Shown here one piece after another: positions 30,070 through 42,529 of a stretch of DNA of 64,000 bases. The position numbers and the translations under genes were made by a program. The DNA lies in contig NZ_QAIG01000008.1 in NCBI RefSeq assembly GCF_003060885.1, forward strand, positions 161,904-225,903, given 5' to 3'. This stretch comes from Pseudomonas sp. HMWF032. GTDB lineage: Bacteria; Pseudomonadota; Gammaproteobacteria; Pseudomonadales; Pseudomonadaceae. A model generated the notes under the pieces. That model searched no databases and was not told the origin of the DNA. It worked only from the letters and a program-made list of their open reading frames with translations. How positions within the stretch are numbered: the stretch's first letter is position 1; each line of letters opens with the position of its first letter.

Positions 30070-30737
30070 CAGTAGGCCTCCTTATTAGATACCTGAGGCG
30101 CCATTTTGAAGCTCGGTTTCTCGACTTGGTCTTTCTTCCAGGCACGCAAGGCCCAGATGAACAGCCCGATCAGGAAGAATGCCGAAGGCGGCAGCAGCAG
30201 CAAGCCATTGGGCTGATACCAGCCACCGTCGTTGATCACCGGAATGATCTCGTAGCCCATCAATTTGCCCGCACCGAACAGCTCGCGCACGATACCCAAC
30301 ACGATCAGCATGGCGCTGTAGCCCAGACCGTTACCAATACCGTCGAAGAACGACAGCACGGGCGGGTTCTGCATGGCAAAGGCCTCGGCACGGCCCATCA
30401 CGATGCAGTTGGTGATGATCAGGCCGACAAACACCGAGAGCTGTTTGGACAGGCTGAAAGCAAAGGCCTTGAGCACCTGATCGACCACGATCACCAGTGA
30501 CGCGATGATCACCATCTGCACGATCATGCGAATCGAGCTGGGAATCTGGCTGCGAATCATCGAAATGAATAGGTTGGAAAAGCCGGTTACCAGGGTCAGG
30601 GCAATCGACATCACCAACGCGGTTTTCAGGTTCGAAGTGACTGCCAGTGCAGAACAGATACCGAGAATCTGTAAACCGATGGGGTTGTTGTTGAAAATCG
30701 GGTTAAGCAGAACTTCTTTAATAGTCGGCTGCGACAT
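30069..30737 (-). CDS. nqrD: Na+-translocating NADH:quinone reductase subunit D
   Basis: A 222-residue membrane subunit of Na+-NQR related to RnfE. The Cys-containing [15 protein letters not shown] and [15 protein letters not shown] segments pair with those of NqrE to hold the iron centre. The frame begins at a TTG (30743), but ATG at 30737 has GGAGG seven bases upstream and starts MSQPTIKEV. It follows the nqrC stop closely. Confidence 0.97.
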   Translation of the reverse strand: MSQPTIKEVLLNPIFNNNPIGLQILGICSALAVTSNLKTALVMSIALTLVTGFSNLFISMIRSQIPSSIRMIVQMVIIASLVIVVDQVLKAFAFSLSKQLSVFVGLIITNCIVMGRAEAFAMQNPPVLSFFDGIGNGLGYSAMLIVLGIVRELFGAGKLMGYEIIPVINDGGWYQPNGLLLLPPSAFFLIGLFIWALRAWKKDQVEKPSFKMAPQVSNKEAY

Positions 30738-30739
30738 GA

Positions 30740-31528
30740 TCAAGCCTCCCCTTTTTGCAGATTGGCGAGGAACTGGGCAAAACCGTTCTCCCCGAGCCAG
30801 AAGTGCAGCAGGTTATTCACACCATTGCTGGTGAGGGTTGCACCCGCCAGACCATCGATCTGATGGGTGGCCTGTGCGCTCTGCGCATCGACGTTACCTT
30901 TGATGATCTGGATGGCCAGCTCGCCCTTGTCGTCAAACAGGGTCTTGCCCAGCCACAGGCTCTTCCACTTCGGGTTGTCCACTTCCCCGCCCAGACCCGG
31001 TGTCTCCGCGTGCTGGTAGAAGCCGAAGCCTGCCACGGTGTTCAGGTCGCCCTGCAGCGCCATAAAGCCATGCAGAGTCGACCACAGGCCGTAACCACGC
31101 ACGGGCAGAATCACGGTCTGCAATTTGCTGTCCTGCTCAACCAGATAGACGGTGGTGAAACGCTCACGCCGCTTGATCGAGGCAATATCCTCGGCGCTGC
31201 TGAGGGCCTCAGACAGTTTCGGGTCTTTGGAGGCTTTCAACGGGTCGAAGGTCAGCGGGTCCTGAGCGTCGCTAAAAGTACCGCTGTCCAGATCGACCAC
31301 GCGGGCGCTGATCCGCTCAGCAAACAATGCCTTGACCTGCGCAGCGCTCATGCCTGAATCGCCCAGCCCGGCAATGGCCAGAATGCTGCGCTGCTTGTCC
31401 AGCTGACGGTTTTCCACCTGGGTCGGCTTCAGCGCCACGGCGGCGCCGGCGACGAAAATCGAACACACCAGGCAGACCAACAGGGCCACCACCAAGGTAC
31501 GGACGGTGGATTCTTTTTGACTAGACAT
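30740..31528 (-). CDS. nqrC: Na+-translocating NADH:quinone reductase subunit C
   Basis: A 262-residue subunit with one N-terminal membrane helix (about 8-30) and a periplasmic FMN-binding domain. The flavinylation motif [12 protein letters not shown] lies near residues 225-235, and the Thr in GAT (about 231) is the expected FMN attachment site. It overlaps nqrB by eight bases. ApbE in the same operon is its modifying enzyme. Confidence 0.97.
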   Translation of the reverse strand: MSSQKESTVRTLVVALLVCLVCSIFVAGAAVALKPTQVENRQLDKQRSILAIAGLGDSGMSAAQVKALFAERISARVVDLDSGTFSDAQDPLTFDPLKASKDPKLSEALSSAEDIASIKRRERFTTVYLVEQDSKLQTVILPVRGYGLWSTLHGFMALQGDLNTVAGFGFYQHAETPGLGGEVDNPKWKSLWLGKTLFDDKGELAIQIIKGNVDAQSAQATHQIDGLAGATLTSNGVNNLLHFWLGENGFAQFLANLQKGEA

Positions 31529-32732
31529 TGCGTGCCAGCCTCCGCTTGATATTGGCTTGAACGACGAAGTGGTCGATCAGCGGTGCGAACAGGTTGGCGA
31601 ACAGGATCGCCAGCATCATACCCTCCGGGAAGGCCGGGTTGATCACGCGGATCATCACCACCATCACACCGATTAAGGCACCAAAGATCCATTTGCCGGT
31701 GTTGGTCATGGACGACGACACCGGGTCGGTTGCCATGAACAACATACCGAAGGCGAAACCGCCCACAACCAAGTGCCAATACCAAGGCATGGCAAACATC
31801 GGGTTGGTATTGGAGCCCAAGACATTGAGCAGCAGGCTGAAGCCAATCATGCCCAGCATCACACCCGTCACAATACGCCAAGAGGCAATCTTGGTGATCA
31901 GCAACACACCACCGCCAATGAGGATCGCCAGGGTGCTGGTTTCGCCCATGGAGCCGTGAATGGTGCCGACAAAGGCATCCACCCACGTGATGCCATTGTT
32001 CACCACGTTCTCGATGCCGCCAGCTGCAGCCAGGCTCAACGAGGTGGCGCCGGCAAAGCCGTCAACCGCGGTCCACACAGCATCACCGGACATCTGCGCC
32101 GGGTAGGCGAAGAACAGAAAGGCACGCCCTGTCAGGGCTGGGTTGAGGAAGTTCTTACCGGTACCGCCGAACACTTCCTTACCGATCACCACGCCGAAGC
32201 TGATCCCCAGGGCCACCTGCCACAGCGGAATACTCGGCGGCAGGATCAAGGCAAACAGCACGGAGGTGACGAAGAAACCTTCGTTGACTTCATGCTTGCG
32301 GATCGAAGCAAACAGCACTTCCCAGAAACCGCCGACGATGAAGGTCACCGCGTAGACCGGCAGGAAGTAAGCCGCGCCCTGGATAAAGTTGTCCCACAGG
32401 CTGCTGGGATCAAAACCGGCCAGTGAGCCGATCAGCGCAAAGCGCCAGCCTTCCTGGGCGGCCAGCAGCTCAGGGCTGTTGGCGAAAATCAGGTTGGCCT
32501 GGTAACCGGTGTTCCACATGCCAAAGAACATGGCCGGAAAGGTGCATAGCCACACGGTGATCATCATGCGCTTGAGGTCGATGCCGTCGCGCACATGTGC
32601 CGTGGTCTTGGTCACACTGCCGGGACGATAGAAGAAGGTGTCGACCGCCTCATACAGGGCATACCACTTCTCGTATTTACCGCCTTTTTCAAAGTTGTGC
32701 TCGATCTTGTCGAGAAATGCACGGATACCCAT
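31521..32732 (-). CDS. nqrB: Na+-translocating NADH:quinone reductase subunit B
   Basis: The main membrane subunit of Na+-NQR (403 residues, about ten helices), which carries covalent FMN and riboflavin and forms part of the sodium path. The FMN attachment motif DGFAGATSL is present with Thr230. The first 50 residues are cytoplasmic. It is three bases after the nqrA stop. Confidence 0.97.
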   Translation of the reverse strand: MGIRAFLDKIEHNFEKGGKYEKWYALYEAVDTFFYRPGSVTKTTAHVRDGIDLKRMMITVWLCTFPAMFFGMWNTGYQANLIFANSPELLAAQEGWRFALIGSLAGFDPSSLWDNFIQGAAYFLPVYAVTFIVGGFWEVLFASIRKHEVNEGFFVTSVLFALILPPSIPLWQVALGISFGVVIGKEVFGGTGKNFLNPALTGRAFLFFAYPAQMSGDAVWTAVDGFAGATSLSLAAAGGIENVVNNGITWVDAFVGTIHGSMGETSTLAILIGGGVLLITKIASWRIVTGVMLGMIGFSLLLNVLGSNTNPMFAMPWYWHLVVGGFAFGMLFMATDPVSSSMTNTGKWIFGALIGVMVVMIRVINPAFPEGMMLAILFANLFAPLIDHFVVQANIKRRLARNV

Positions 32733-32735
32733 GAC

Positions 32736-34234
<1,499 letters not shown>

Positions 34235-34343
34235 CCCGAGCGCCGGCTTTTGACCTTTTTACGTAACAGGAGGCAACAGATCGCAGATTGACTGAAGCTG
34301 ATCAACAGGTGAAATAACACCCATCCCCCACTGGAGTTCTGCC

Positions 34344-34925
34344 ATGCGCCTTTTACTGGTGCTCACCACCCTACTGCTACTCAGCGGCGACCTGTTCGCC
34401 AATACCCGCGAACGCCTGCAGGAGGCCAACTTCGCCACCACCCGCGAACTCGCGCAAAACAGCCTGGAACGCAAGAACCAGAGCGTGCTCACCTACCTGT
34501 GGGCCGATGTTTACGCGGCAGCCTTCTACGCACCGGCCCAAGCCAGCGCCAGCCAGGCATTCACCCAACCTCTTAACCAGCGTCTGGAGCTGTACTATTT
34601 CCGCAATATAGACAGCCAAGACGTGATCAAAGCTGCCTGGGTCACGCTTGAGCGCCAACATAACGCCAAGACACTCGACCGCCTGCGCCCAGGCCTCGAT
34701 GCCCTGCACGCCACCTTCCGCGACATTCGCCCGGGTGACCGTTACGCCCTGAACTTCAACATCGAAAGCGGCCTCACCCTGGAAGTGAACGGTAAGACCG
34801 CCTTCGCTAGCCAGGACAAGGAGCTGGCCAAGGCCTACCTGGGCATCTGGCTGTCGCCTAACGGCCTGTCCGACAGTCTGCGCACCAGCCTGCTGGCTGA
34901 CGAGCCCGGTAAATCTCGCGAATAA
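34344..34925 (+). CDS. Chalcone-isomerase-like exported protein
   Basis: A 193-residue protein with a signal peptide (MRLLLVLTTLLLLSGDLFA). The mature part resembles the bacterial chalcone isomerase-like domain: LWADVYAAAFYAP, LELYYFRNIDSQDVIKAAW and GLTLEVNGKTAF are typical segments. Bacterial members are not thought to act on flavonoids and their function is unknown. It stands alone between nqr and gap, and ends at a shared hairpin terminator. Confidence 0.85.
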   Translation: MRLLLVLTTLLLLSGDLFANTRERLQEANFATTRELAQNSLERKNQSVLTYLWADVYAAAFYAPAQASASQAFTQPLNQRLELYYFRNIDSQDVIKAAWVTLERQHNAKTLDRLRPGLDALHATFRDIRPGDRYALNFNIESGLTLEVNGKTAFASQDKELAKAYLGIWLSPNGLSDSLRTSLLADEPGKSRE

Positions 34926-34953
34926 AAAACGGGAGCCGAGGCTCCCGTTTTTT
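34924..34953 (+). terminator. Bidirectional terminator
   Basis: A 13-base arm (34924-34936) pairs perfectly with 34941-34953 around a CGAG loop, with six A and six T at the ends. It overlaps the last two bases of the chalcone-isomerase-like gene's stop codon and lies 13 bases after the convergent gap gene. Confidence 0.9.
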
Positions 34954-34966
34954 ATGCGACCTGCGC

Positions 34967-36433
34967 TTAGCGCGGGAAAGCCGGCGGGTTGACCCCAGCC
35001 ATATCTTCCATCACACGCACCACCTGGCAGCTGTAACCGAATTCATTGTCGTACCACACGTACAGCACAACGCGGTTGTCATTGCAGATGGTGGCTTCAG
35101 CATCGACCACACCGGCGTGGCGCGAACCGACGAAGTCGGTGGACACCACTTCCTGCGACTGCACGAAGTCGATCTGCTTCTGCAGATCCGAGTGCATGGC
35201 CATCTGGCGCAGGTACTCATTGATCTCTTCGCGGGTGGTGGCTTTCTCAAGGTTCAGGTTGAGAATGGCCATCGACACGTTCGGCGTCGGCACACGAATG
35301 GCGTTGCCGGTCAGTTTACCCTTCAACACAGGCAGCGCCTTGGCAGCTGCAGTGGCGGCACCGGTCTCGGTGATTACCATGTTCAGCGGCGCGCTACGAC
35401 CACGGCGATCGCCCTTGTGGAAGTTGTCGATCAGGTTCTGGTCGTTGGTGTACGAGTGCACGGTTTCAACGTGACCGTTGACGATGCCGTACTGATCATT
35501 CACCGCTTTCAGCACCGGCACGATGGCGTTGGTGGTGCAGGAAGCCGCCGAGATGATTTTGTCATCTGCGGTGATTTCGCCGTGGTTGATGCCGTGCACG
35601 ATGTTTTTCAGCGCGCCCTTGCCAGGCGCAGTCAGCACTACGCGGTCAACACCCGGGCAAGCCAGGTGCTGGCCCAGGCCGTCGGCATCACGCCACACAC
35701 CGGTGTTGTCGACCAGCAGGGCGTTCTTGATGCCGTACTGGGTGTAGTCGACTTCTTTCGGGTCCTTGGCGTAGATCACCTGGATCAGATTGCCATTGGC
35801 CGTCAGGGTGTTGTTCTCTTCGTCGATAGTGATGGTGCCGTCGAACTTGCCATGTACCGAATCACGACGCAGCAGACTGGCGCGCTTGACCAGGTCATTG
35901 CTGGCACCTTTGCGCACAACGATGGCACGCAGACGCAGGCCGTCGCCGCCACCGGTTTTCTCGATCAGGATGCGTGCCAGCAGGCGGCCGATACGACCGA
36001 AGCCATACAGCACCACGTCAGTGCCTTCGCGGGCTTCACCGTTCTGCTTGCCCACCACTTCAACCAGTTCATCCTTGACGAACTGTTCGATGCTGCGGTT
36101 CTGGCCATCGGTCTTGAACTTGCTGACCATCTTGCCGAGGTCCACGGATGCGGCGCCCAGCTTGAGCTCGGTCATGGCTTTGAGGACCGGGAAGGTATCG
36201 TGCACCGACAATTCGCTGTCACCCACCAGACGGTGGCGCGCGAAGCGGTGGGCCTTGAGAATATCGATCACCGAGCGGTTGATCAGACCGCGGCCGTAGA
36301 TCGAGGTGACCACGTTGTTGTTACGGTAGAGCTGGCCAATCATCGGAATCATGGCTTCCGCAAGGGCTTCTCGATCGATCCACTCACCGAGACACTGGTC
36401 GGGCTTCTGAGTCACGGGCAGTACCTTCCACAT
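34967..36433 (-). CDS. gap: Glyceraldehyde-3-phosphate dehydrogenase, long form
   Basis: At 488 residues this is about 150 longer than classical GAPDH. The N-terminal ~125 residues (QKPDQCLGEWIDREALAEAM...) form an extra helical region found in a Pseudomonas/Vibrio-type GAPDH. The NAD-binding VLYGFGRIGRLLAR follows, and the catalytic Cys299 sits in SAASCTTNAI. The C-terminal WYDNEFGYSCQVVRVM is canonical. It is divergent from mfd, and the role in glycolysis or gluconeogenesis is inferred from the family. Confidence 0.93.
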   Translation of the reverse strand: MWKVLPVTQKPDQCLGEWIDREALAEAMIPMIGQLYRNNNVVTSIYGRGLINRSVIDILKAHRFARHRLVGDSELSVHDTFPVLKAMTELKLGAASVDLGKMVSKFKTDGQNRSIEQFVKDELVEVVGKQNGEAREGTDVVLYGFGRIGRLLARILIEKTGGGDGLRLRAIVVRKGASNDLVKRASLLRRDSVHGKFDGTITIDEENNTLTANGNLIQVIYAKDPKEVDYTQYGIKNALLVDNTGVWRDADGLGQHLACPGVDRVVLTAPGKGALKNIVHGINHGEITADDKIISAASCTTNAIVPVLKAVNDQYGIVNGHVETVHSYTNDQNLIDNFHKGDRRGRSAPLNMVITETGAATAAAKALPVLKGKLTGNAIRVPTPNVSMAILNLNLEKATTREEINEYLRQMAMHSDLQKQIDFVQSQEVVSTDFVGSRHAGVVDAEATICNDNRVVLYVWYDNEFGYSCQVVRVMEDMAGVNPPAFPR

Positions 36434-36564
36434 GTAGGGGCTGAAAAAAGGGGCTACATTATGACGGCGAGCGCAAGCATGAGCAATGCACGACTGTCGT
36501 AACTGACACCGAGCATCAACGCCCGCTACAATCGCCGACCTTGTGTCTTGACCGTGAGCCGCCT

Positions 36565-39500
36565 GTGTCTGTGCCGACCGCGTCCGTACTGCGCCTACCG
36601 TCCCTGCCCGCGACTGCCGGGAAACAACACTGGGGCAACCTCCCCGGAGCTGCGCTGAGCCTGGCCATTGCCGAAGCCGCCAGCCATGCCAAGCGTTTTA
36701 CCCTGCTGCTGACAGCCGACAGCCAGAGTGCCGAGCGCCTGCAAGAAGAGCTGAGCTTTTTCGCTCCGGATTTGCCCGTGCTGCATTTCCCCGACTGGGA
36801 AACCCTGCCCTACGACCTGTTTTCACCGCATCAGGACATCATTTCCCAGCGTATCGCGGCACTCTATCGCCTGCCTGAGCTGAAACACGGCGTCCTGGTA
36901 GTCCCGATCACTACAGCCCTACATCGTCTGGCGCCCAAGCGCTTTCTGCTGGGCAGCAGTCTGGTGCTGCAGGTAGGCCAGCAGGTGGACGTCAATCAGA
37001 TGCGCGGCAACCTCGAAGCCGCCGGTTACCGCTGCGTCGATACGGTCTATGAACATGGCGAGTTTGCCGTGCGCGGCGCACTGATCGACCTGTTCCCGAT
37101 GGGCAGCGGTCAGCCCTACCGCATCGACCTGTTCGATGATGAAATCGAAACACTGCGCACCTTTGATCCGGAAAGTCAGCGCTCCATCGATAAAGTTGAC
37201 TCGGTCAAGCTGCTGCCGGCGCGCGAGTTTCCGCTGGAAAAGAAAGCCGTTACCGATTTTCGCGGACGCTTTCGTGAGCGCTTTGATGTGGACTTTCGCC
37301 GCTGCCCGATCTATCAGGACCTGAGCACCGGCATCACCCCGGCCGGTATCGAGTACTACCTGCCGCTGTTTTTTGAAGAAACCGCCACGCTCTTTGACTA
37401 CCTGCCTGCAGACACTCAGGTGTTTTCCCTGCCGGGCATCGAGAAAGCCGCCGAGCAGTTCTGGGTAGACGCACGCAGCCGCTATGAAGACCGCCGCGTT
37501 GACCCGGAGCGCCCACTGCTGCCGCCGGGTGATATTTTCCTGCCGGTAGAAGACTGCTTTGCCCGCCTGAAAAACTGGCCGCGCGTGGTGGTCAGCCAGG
37601 ATGACATCGAAGAAGGCGTCGGCCGCACCCGCTTCAATGCCCGCGCCCTGCCCGATCTGGCCATTCAGGCCAAGGCCGGTGAACCGCTGGCCGCCCTGCG
37701 CCGCTTTATCGAGGAGTACCCGGGCCGCGTGCTGTTTTGCGCCGAATCGGCCGGCCGCCGTGAAGTGCTGCTGGAACTGCTCGCCCGCCTCAAGCTCAAG
37801 CCGAAGGAAGTCGACGGCTGGCCAACGTTTGCCGCCAGTAAAGAGCGCTTAGGCATCTGCATCGCGCCGCTGGATGAAGGTTTGCTGCTCGATGAGCTGG
37901 CGCTGATCGCAGAAAGCCCGCTGTTCGGCCAGCGCGTCATGCAACGCCGTCGCCGCGAGAAGTCGCGCGACGGCGGCGACAACGTGATCAAGAACCTCAC
38001 CGAACTGCGCGAAGGCTCACCGGTGGTGCACATTGATCACGGCGTCGGCCGTTACCTGGGCCTGGTCACCCTGGAAATCGACGGCCAGGCCGCCGAATTT
38101 CTCGCCCTGATGTACGCCGAAGAAGCCAAGCTCTACGTGCCGGTGGCCAGCCTGCACCTGATCGCCCGCTACACCGGCAGTGATGATGCCTTGGCACCGC
38201 TGCACCGCCTGGGCTCGGAAACCTGGCAGAAGGCCAAGCGCAAAGCGGCCGAGCAGGTACGCGATGTGGCGGCCGAGCTGCTCGACATCTATGCCCGCCG
38301 AGCCGCCCGCGAAGGCTATGCCTTCAAAGACCCCATGGCCGACTACGCCACCTTCAGCGCCGGCTTCCCCTTCGAGGAAACCCCGGACCAACAGACCGCC
38401 ATTGAAGCGGTGCTGGCCGACATGCTCGCGCCCAAGCCCATGGATCGCCTGGTCTGCGGCGATGTCGGCTTCGGCAAAACCGAAGTGGCCATGCGCGCAG
38501 CCTTTATAGCCGTGCACAGCGGCCGTCAGGTGGCGGTCTTGGTGCCCACAACCTTGCTGGCCCAACAGCACTACAACAGTTTCCGCGACCGCTTTGCCGA
38601 TTGGCCCGTCACGGTTGAGGTCATGAGCCGTTTCAAGTCCGCCAGGGAAGTGAACGAAGCCGTGGTCAAACTGGCTGAAGGCAAGATCGATATTGTCATC
38701 GGCACCCACAAACTCTTGCAGGACGATGTGCGCTTCAAGGACTTGGGCCTGTGCATCATCGACGAGGAACACCGCTTTGGCGTGCGCCAGAAGGAGCAGC
38801 TCAAGGCCCTGCGTAGCGAAGTGGACATCCTCACCCTGACCGCCACGCCGATTCCGCGCACCCTGAACATGGCCGTGGCCGGCATGCGTGACCTGTCGAT
38901 TATTGCCACCCCGCCGGCACGCCGGCTGTCGGTGCGCACCTTCGTCATGGAACAGAACAACCCGACGATCAAGGAAGCCCTGCTGCGCGAGTTACTGCGC
39001 GGTGGGCAGGTGTACTACCTGCACAACGATGTGAAGACCATCGAGAAGTGTGCCGCCGACCTCGCCGAATTGGTGCCCGAAGCGCGCATCGGCATCGGCC
39101 ATGGGCAGATGCGCGAGCGCGAGCTGGAACAGGTGATGAGCGACTTCTACCACAAGCGCTTCAATGTGCTGATCGCCTCGACCATCATCGAAACCGGTAT
39201 CGACGTGCCGAGCGCCAACACCATCATCATCGAGCGTGCCGACAAATTCGGCCTGGCCCAACTGCACCAACTGCGTGGTCGTGTTGGCCGCAGTCACCAC
39301 CAGGCCTACGCCTACCTGCTGATACCACCGCGCAAGCAGATGACCGAAGACGCACAAAAACGCCTCGAGGCCATCAGCAATGCACAAGACCTCGGTGCAG
39401 GCTTTGTGTTGGCCACCCATGACTTGGAAATTCGCGGAGCCGGTGAATTGCTCGGCGACGGTCAAAGCGGCCAGATCCAGGCCGTCGGCTTCACCCTCTA

Positions 39501-40026
39501 CATGGAAATGCTTGAACGCGCGGTGAAATCAATCCGCAAAGGCGAGCAACCCAACCTGGATCAGCCACTGGGTGGCGGCCCGGAAATCAACCTGCGCGTG
39601 CCGGCCTTGATTCCTGAAGACTACCTACCAGATGTGCATGCACGGCTGATTCTGTACAAGCGCATCGCCAACGCCGTCGACGAGGACGGGCTCAAAGAGT
39701 TGCAGGTGGAGATGATCGACCGCTTCGGCTTGCTGCCCGAGCCGACCAAGAATCTGGTGCGTATCACCCTGCTTAAACTGCAGGCCGAAAAGCTCGGCAT
39801 CAAAAAAATCGACGCTGGCCCACAAGGCGGGCGTATCGAATTTGCCGCCGACACCTGTGTTGACCCGCTGACCCTGATCAAACTGATCCAGAGCCAGCCC
39901 ACGCGCTATAAGTTTGAAGGCGCAACGCTGTTCCGCTTCTCGGTGCCGATGGAGCGCCCGGAAGAACGATTCAACACCCTCGAGGCCCTGCTCGAGCGTT
40001 TACTTTCGCACTCTGTAAAGGACTGA
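36565..40026 (+). CDS. mfd: Transcription-repair coupling factor Mfd
   Basis: Mfd removes stalled RNA polymerase at DNA lesions and recruits UvrA. The 1153-residue protein has the UvrB-homologous N-terminal domain, the RNA polymerase interaction domain (GSPVVHIDHGVGRYLG), RecG-like translocase motifs (Walker A GDVGFGKTE, Walker B DEEH) and a C-terminal UvrA-interaction region. There is no ATG at the expected place; GTG at 36565 or 36571 is likely, with a TTG at 36541 also possible. csiV follows three bases after its stop. Confidence 0.95.
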   Translation: MSVPTASVLRLPSLPATAGKQHWGNLPGAALSLAIAEAASHAKRFTLLLTADSQSAERLQEELSFFAPDLPVLHFPDWETLPYDLFSPHQDIISQRIAALYRLPELKHGVLVVPITTALHRLAPKRFLLGSSLVLQVGQQVDVNQMRGNLEAAGYRCVDTVYEHGEFAVRGALIDLFPMGSGQPYRIDLFDDEIETLRTFDPESQRSIDKVDSVKLLPAREFPLEKKAVTDFRGRFRERFDVDFRRCPIYQDLSTGITPAGIEYYLPLFFEETATLFDYLPADTQVFSLPGIEKAAEQFWVDARSRYEDRRVDPERPLLPPGDIFLPVEDCFARLKNWPRVVVSQDDIEEGVGRTRFNARALPDLAIQAKAGEPLAALRRFIEEYPGRVLFCAESAGRREVLLELLARLKLKPKEVDGWPTFAASKERLGICIAPLDEGLLLDELALIAESPLFGQRVMQRRRREKSRDGGDNVIKNLTELREGSPVVHIDHGVGRYLGLVTLEIDGQAAEFLALMYAEEAKLYVPVASLHLIARYTGSDDALAPLHRLGSETWQKAKRKAAEQVRDVAAELLDIYARRAAREGYAFKDPMADYATFSAGFPFEETPDQQTAIEAVLADMLAPKPMDRLVCGDVGFGKTEVAMRAAFIAVHSGRQVAVLVPTTLLAQQHYNSFRDRFADWPVTVEVMSRFKSAREVNEAVVKLAEGKIDIVIGTHKLLQDDVRFKDLGLCIIDEEHRFGVRQKEQLKALRSEVDILTLTATPIPRTLNMAVAGMRDLSIIATPPARRLSVRTFVMEQNNPTIKEALLRELLRGGQVYYLHNDVKTIEKCAADLAELVPEARIGIGHGQMRERELEQVMSDFYHKRFNVLIASTIIETGIDVPSANTIIIERADKFGLAQLHQLRGRVGRSHHQAYAYLLIPPRKQMTEDAQKRLEAISNAQDLGAGFVLATHDLEIRGAGELLGDGQSGQIQAVGFTLYMEMLERAVKSIRKGEQPNLDQPLGGGPEINLRVPALIPEDYLPDVHARLILYKRIANAVDEDGLKELQVEMIDRFGLLPEPTKNLVRITLLKLQAEKLGIKKIDAGPQGGRIEFAADTCVDPLTLIKLIQSQPTRYKFEGATLFRFSVPMERPEERFNTLEALLERLLSHSVKD

Positions 40027-40029
40027 CCC

Positions 40030-40569
40030 ATGCGCGCACTCCGCACCCTGGCCTTGCTGCCGCTTATTCTGCTGGGACTGCTCAGCAGCACTGCTGCCCT
40101 GGCTGAAAGCCTGTACCAGGTTGAAGTCATCGTATTCCGCCAGGCCGCCACACCGATTTCCGCCGGCCAGCTACCGCCGGACAGTTGGGCGCAGAACGCA
40201 CTGCCGGTGGACGGCAGCAACAGCCGCAGCACCGCCCTGAATGCCGAAGCCGGCAAACTCAGCCCTGCCAGCGGTTATCAGGTCTTGCTGCACAAAGCCT
40301 GGTCACAAAGCCTGGGCGAGTCGAGCAGTCGCGTCGCCATCAGCACCGGCACTGAGCAGTTCGGCCACTACCCCGTCGAAGGCACCATCAGCCTTAAAGC
40401 CAGCCGCGTGATCGAGCTGGACAGTGATATCTGGGTCAACCAGCTCGACGCAAGCGGCATCCTCAACGACAGCGAGCGCATCAAGCAGAGCAGCCGTCTG
40501 AAAAGCGGCGAGCTGACCTTTGTCGATAATGGCAGCCTTGGCATGCTGATTCGCGTCAGTCCACTGTAG
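40030..40569 (+). CDS. csiV: CsiV family periplasmic protein
   Basis: A 179-residue protein with a signal peptide (cleavage near STAALA|ES) followed by YQVEVIVFRQ, the start of the CsiV/PF10972 domain. CsiV in Vibrio cholerae binds peptidoglycan and controls the D-amino-acid-sensitive response of LpoA-like proteins; the role here is inferred. The pairing with mfd is common in pseudomonads. Repeat copy C begins within its stop codon. Confidence 0.82.
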   Translation: MRALRTLALLPLILLGLLSSTAALAESLYQVEVIVFRQAATPISAGQLPPDSWAQNALPVDGSNSRSTALNAEAGKLSPASGYQVLLHKAWSQSLGESSSRVAISTGTEQFGHYPVEGTISLKASRVIELDSDIWVNQLDASGILNDSERIKQSSRLKSGELTFVDNGSLGMLIRVSPL

Positions 40570-40708
40570 AACCTTCTTACGATCAGCTGCGCGTCGGCTC
40601 TACTGCGTTAAAAACAGGCTCGGAATGCTTATTTACATCAGTAGACTCCGCTTCCTCGCCTGTTCTTGCCTTGCATGGCTCTAGCTCGCAAGAGCGTAAC
40701 TAGCTTCT
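40569..40708 (+). repeat. Foldback intergenic repeat, copy C
   Basis: A 140-bp element whose first base lies in the csiV stop codon. Both ends carry TTACG in inverted arms, and AAAAACAGGC inside pairs with GCCTGTTCTT. It shares the core CTCGGAATGCTTATTTACA with copies A and B. It lies between csiV and the hairpin terminator at 40717. Confidence 0.9.
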
Positions 40709-40716
40709 GAGAACTC

Positions 40717-40746
40717 AAAAAAGGCCGCATTGCGCGGCCCTTTTTT
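40717..40746 (+). terminator. Terminator between mfd-csiV and mtnP
   Basis: A-rich arm and GGCCGC (40723-40728) pair with GCGGCC (40734-40739), followed by CTTTTTT on the plus strand and six T on the minus strand. It separates the convergent csiV and methylthioinosine phosphorylase genes. Confidence 0.88.
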
Positions 40747-40762
40747 ATTGCAGCATGCCCAG

Positions 40763-41503
<741 letters not shown>

Positions 41504-41509
41504 TTACCC

Positions 41510-42508
41510 CTAGTCGATTAATTGCGCATCACGCAGGCTGCCAAGTGCTGCCTGCCAACGCGGGCTCTGCCGATACTCGATACCCGGGAAGGCCTGTCGG
41601 CGCATCCGTGCCAGGCCTTGCGGTGGTTCTACCTTGAGTCGTTGCAAGGCGCTCAGGGCCTGCTCCGCCGCTGCCCGGTCATTGCACACCAGGCCCATAT
41701 CACAACCTGCTGTCAGCGCTGCCTCAATACGGCAGGCCGCATCGCCGACCACATGAGCGCCGGCCATGGACAAATCATCGCTGAAGATCACCCCATCAAA
41801 GGCCAGCTCGCCACGCAGAATATCTTGCAGCCAGCGCCCGGAGAAACCCGCCGGCTGACTGTCCACCTGAGGGTAGATCACATGGGCGGGCATCACCGCA
41901 GCCAACTGCCGGCTCAACTGTGCAAAGGGCTGCAAATCGACTGCACGAATCTGCTCCAGACTGCGCTCATCCACTGGGATGGCCACATGGGAATCCGCTT
42001 CCGCCCAGCCATGCCCGGGGAAATGCTTGCCGGTAGCGGCCATGCCAGCGGCATTCATCCCACGGATAAAAGCGCCGGCCAGCAAAGTCGCGCGCCGCAC
42101 ATCGCCCTCAAAGGAACGGCTGCCGACCACGGCGCTGCGCTGATGATCGAGATCCAGCACCGGGGCGAAACTCAGGTCCAAGCCTGCCGCCAGCACTTCG
42201 GTCGCCATGACCCAGCCGCACTGCTCAGCCAGATACTCGGCATTGGCGTTATCGGCCAACGCACGCATCGCCGGCAAGCGCACAAAGCCCTGACGCAGAC
42301 GCTGTACGCGCCCGCCCTCCTGATCCACCGCCAGCAGCAGGTCCGGACGCACCGCGCGAATCGCAGCGGACAGCTCACGCACTTGGCGCGGGTCTTCAAT
42401 ATTGCGGGCAAACAGAATCAACCCGGCAACCTGCGGCTGACGCAGGATCTGGCGATCCTCAGCGGTCAGCCAGGTGCCGGCGATATCCAGCATCAATGAA
42501 CCTTGCAT
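41510..42508 (-). CDS. nagZ: Beta-N-acetylhexosaminidase NagZ
   Basis: NagZ cleaves GlcNAc from anhydromuropeptides in cytoplasmic peptidoglycan recycling. The 332-residue GH3 enzyme has the family motif KHFPGHGWAEADSH with the catalytic His and FSDDLSMAG with the nucleophile Asp. I chose ATG at 42508 because it gives the usual MQGSLMLDI start; a GTG at 42520 with AAGGA upstream is also possible. It lies directly after the YkuD gene and before mtnP. Confidence 0.95.
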   Translation of the reverse strand: MQGSLMLDIAGTWLTAEDRQILRQPQVAGLILFARNIEDPRQVRELSAAIRAVRPDLLLAVDQEGGRVQRLRQGFVRLPAMRALADNANAEYLAEQCGWVMATEVLAAGLDLSFAPVLDLDHQRSAVVGSRSFEGDVRRATLLAGAFIRGMNAAGMAATGKHFPGHGWAEADSHVAIPVDERSLEQIRAVDLQPFAQLSRQLAAVMPAHVIYPQVDSQPAGFSGRWLQDILRGELAFDGVIFSDDLSMAGAHVVGDAACRIEAALTAGCDMGLVCNDRAAAEQALSALQRLKVEPPQGLARMRRQAFPGIEYRQSPRWQAALGSLRDAQLID

Positions 42509-42529
42509 GCGTGTACTCACACCCCGTCC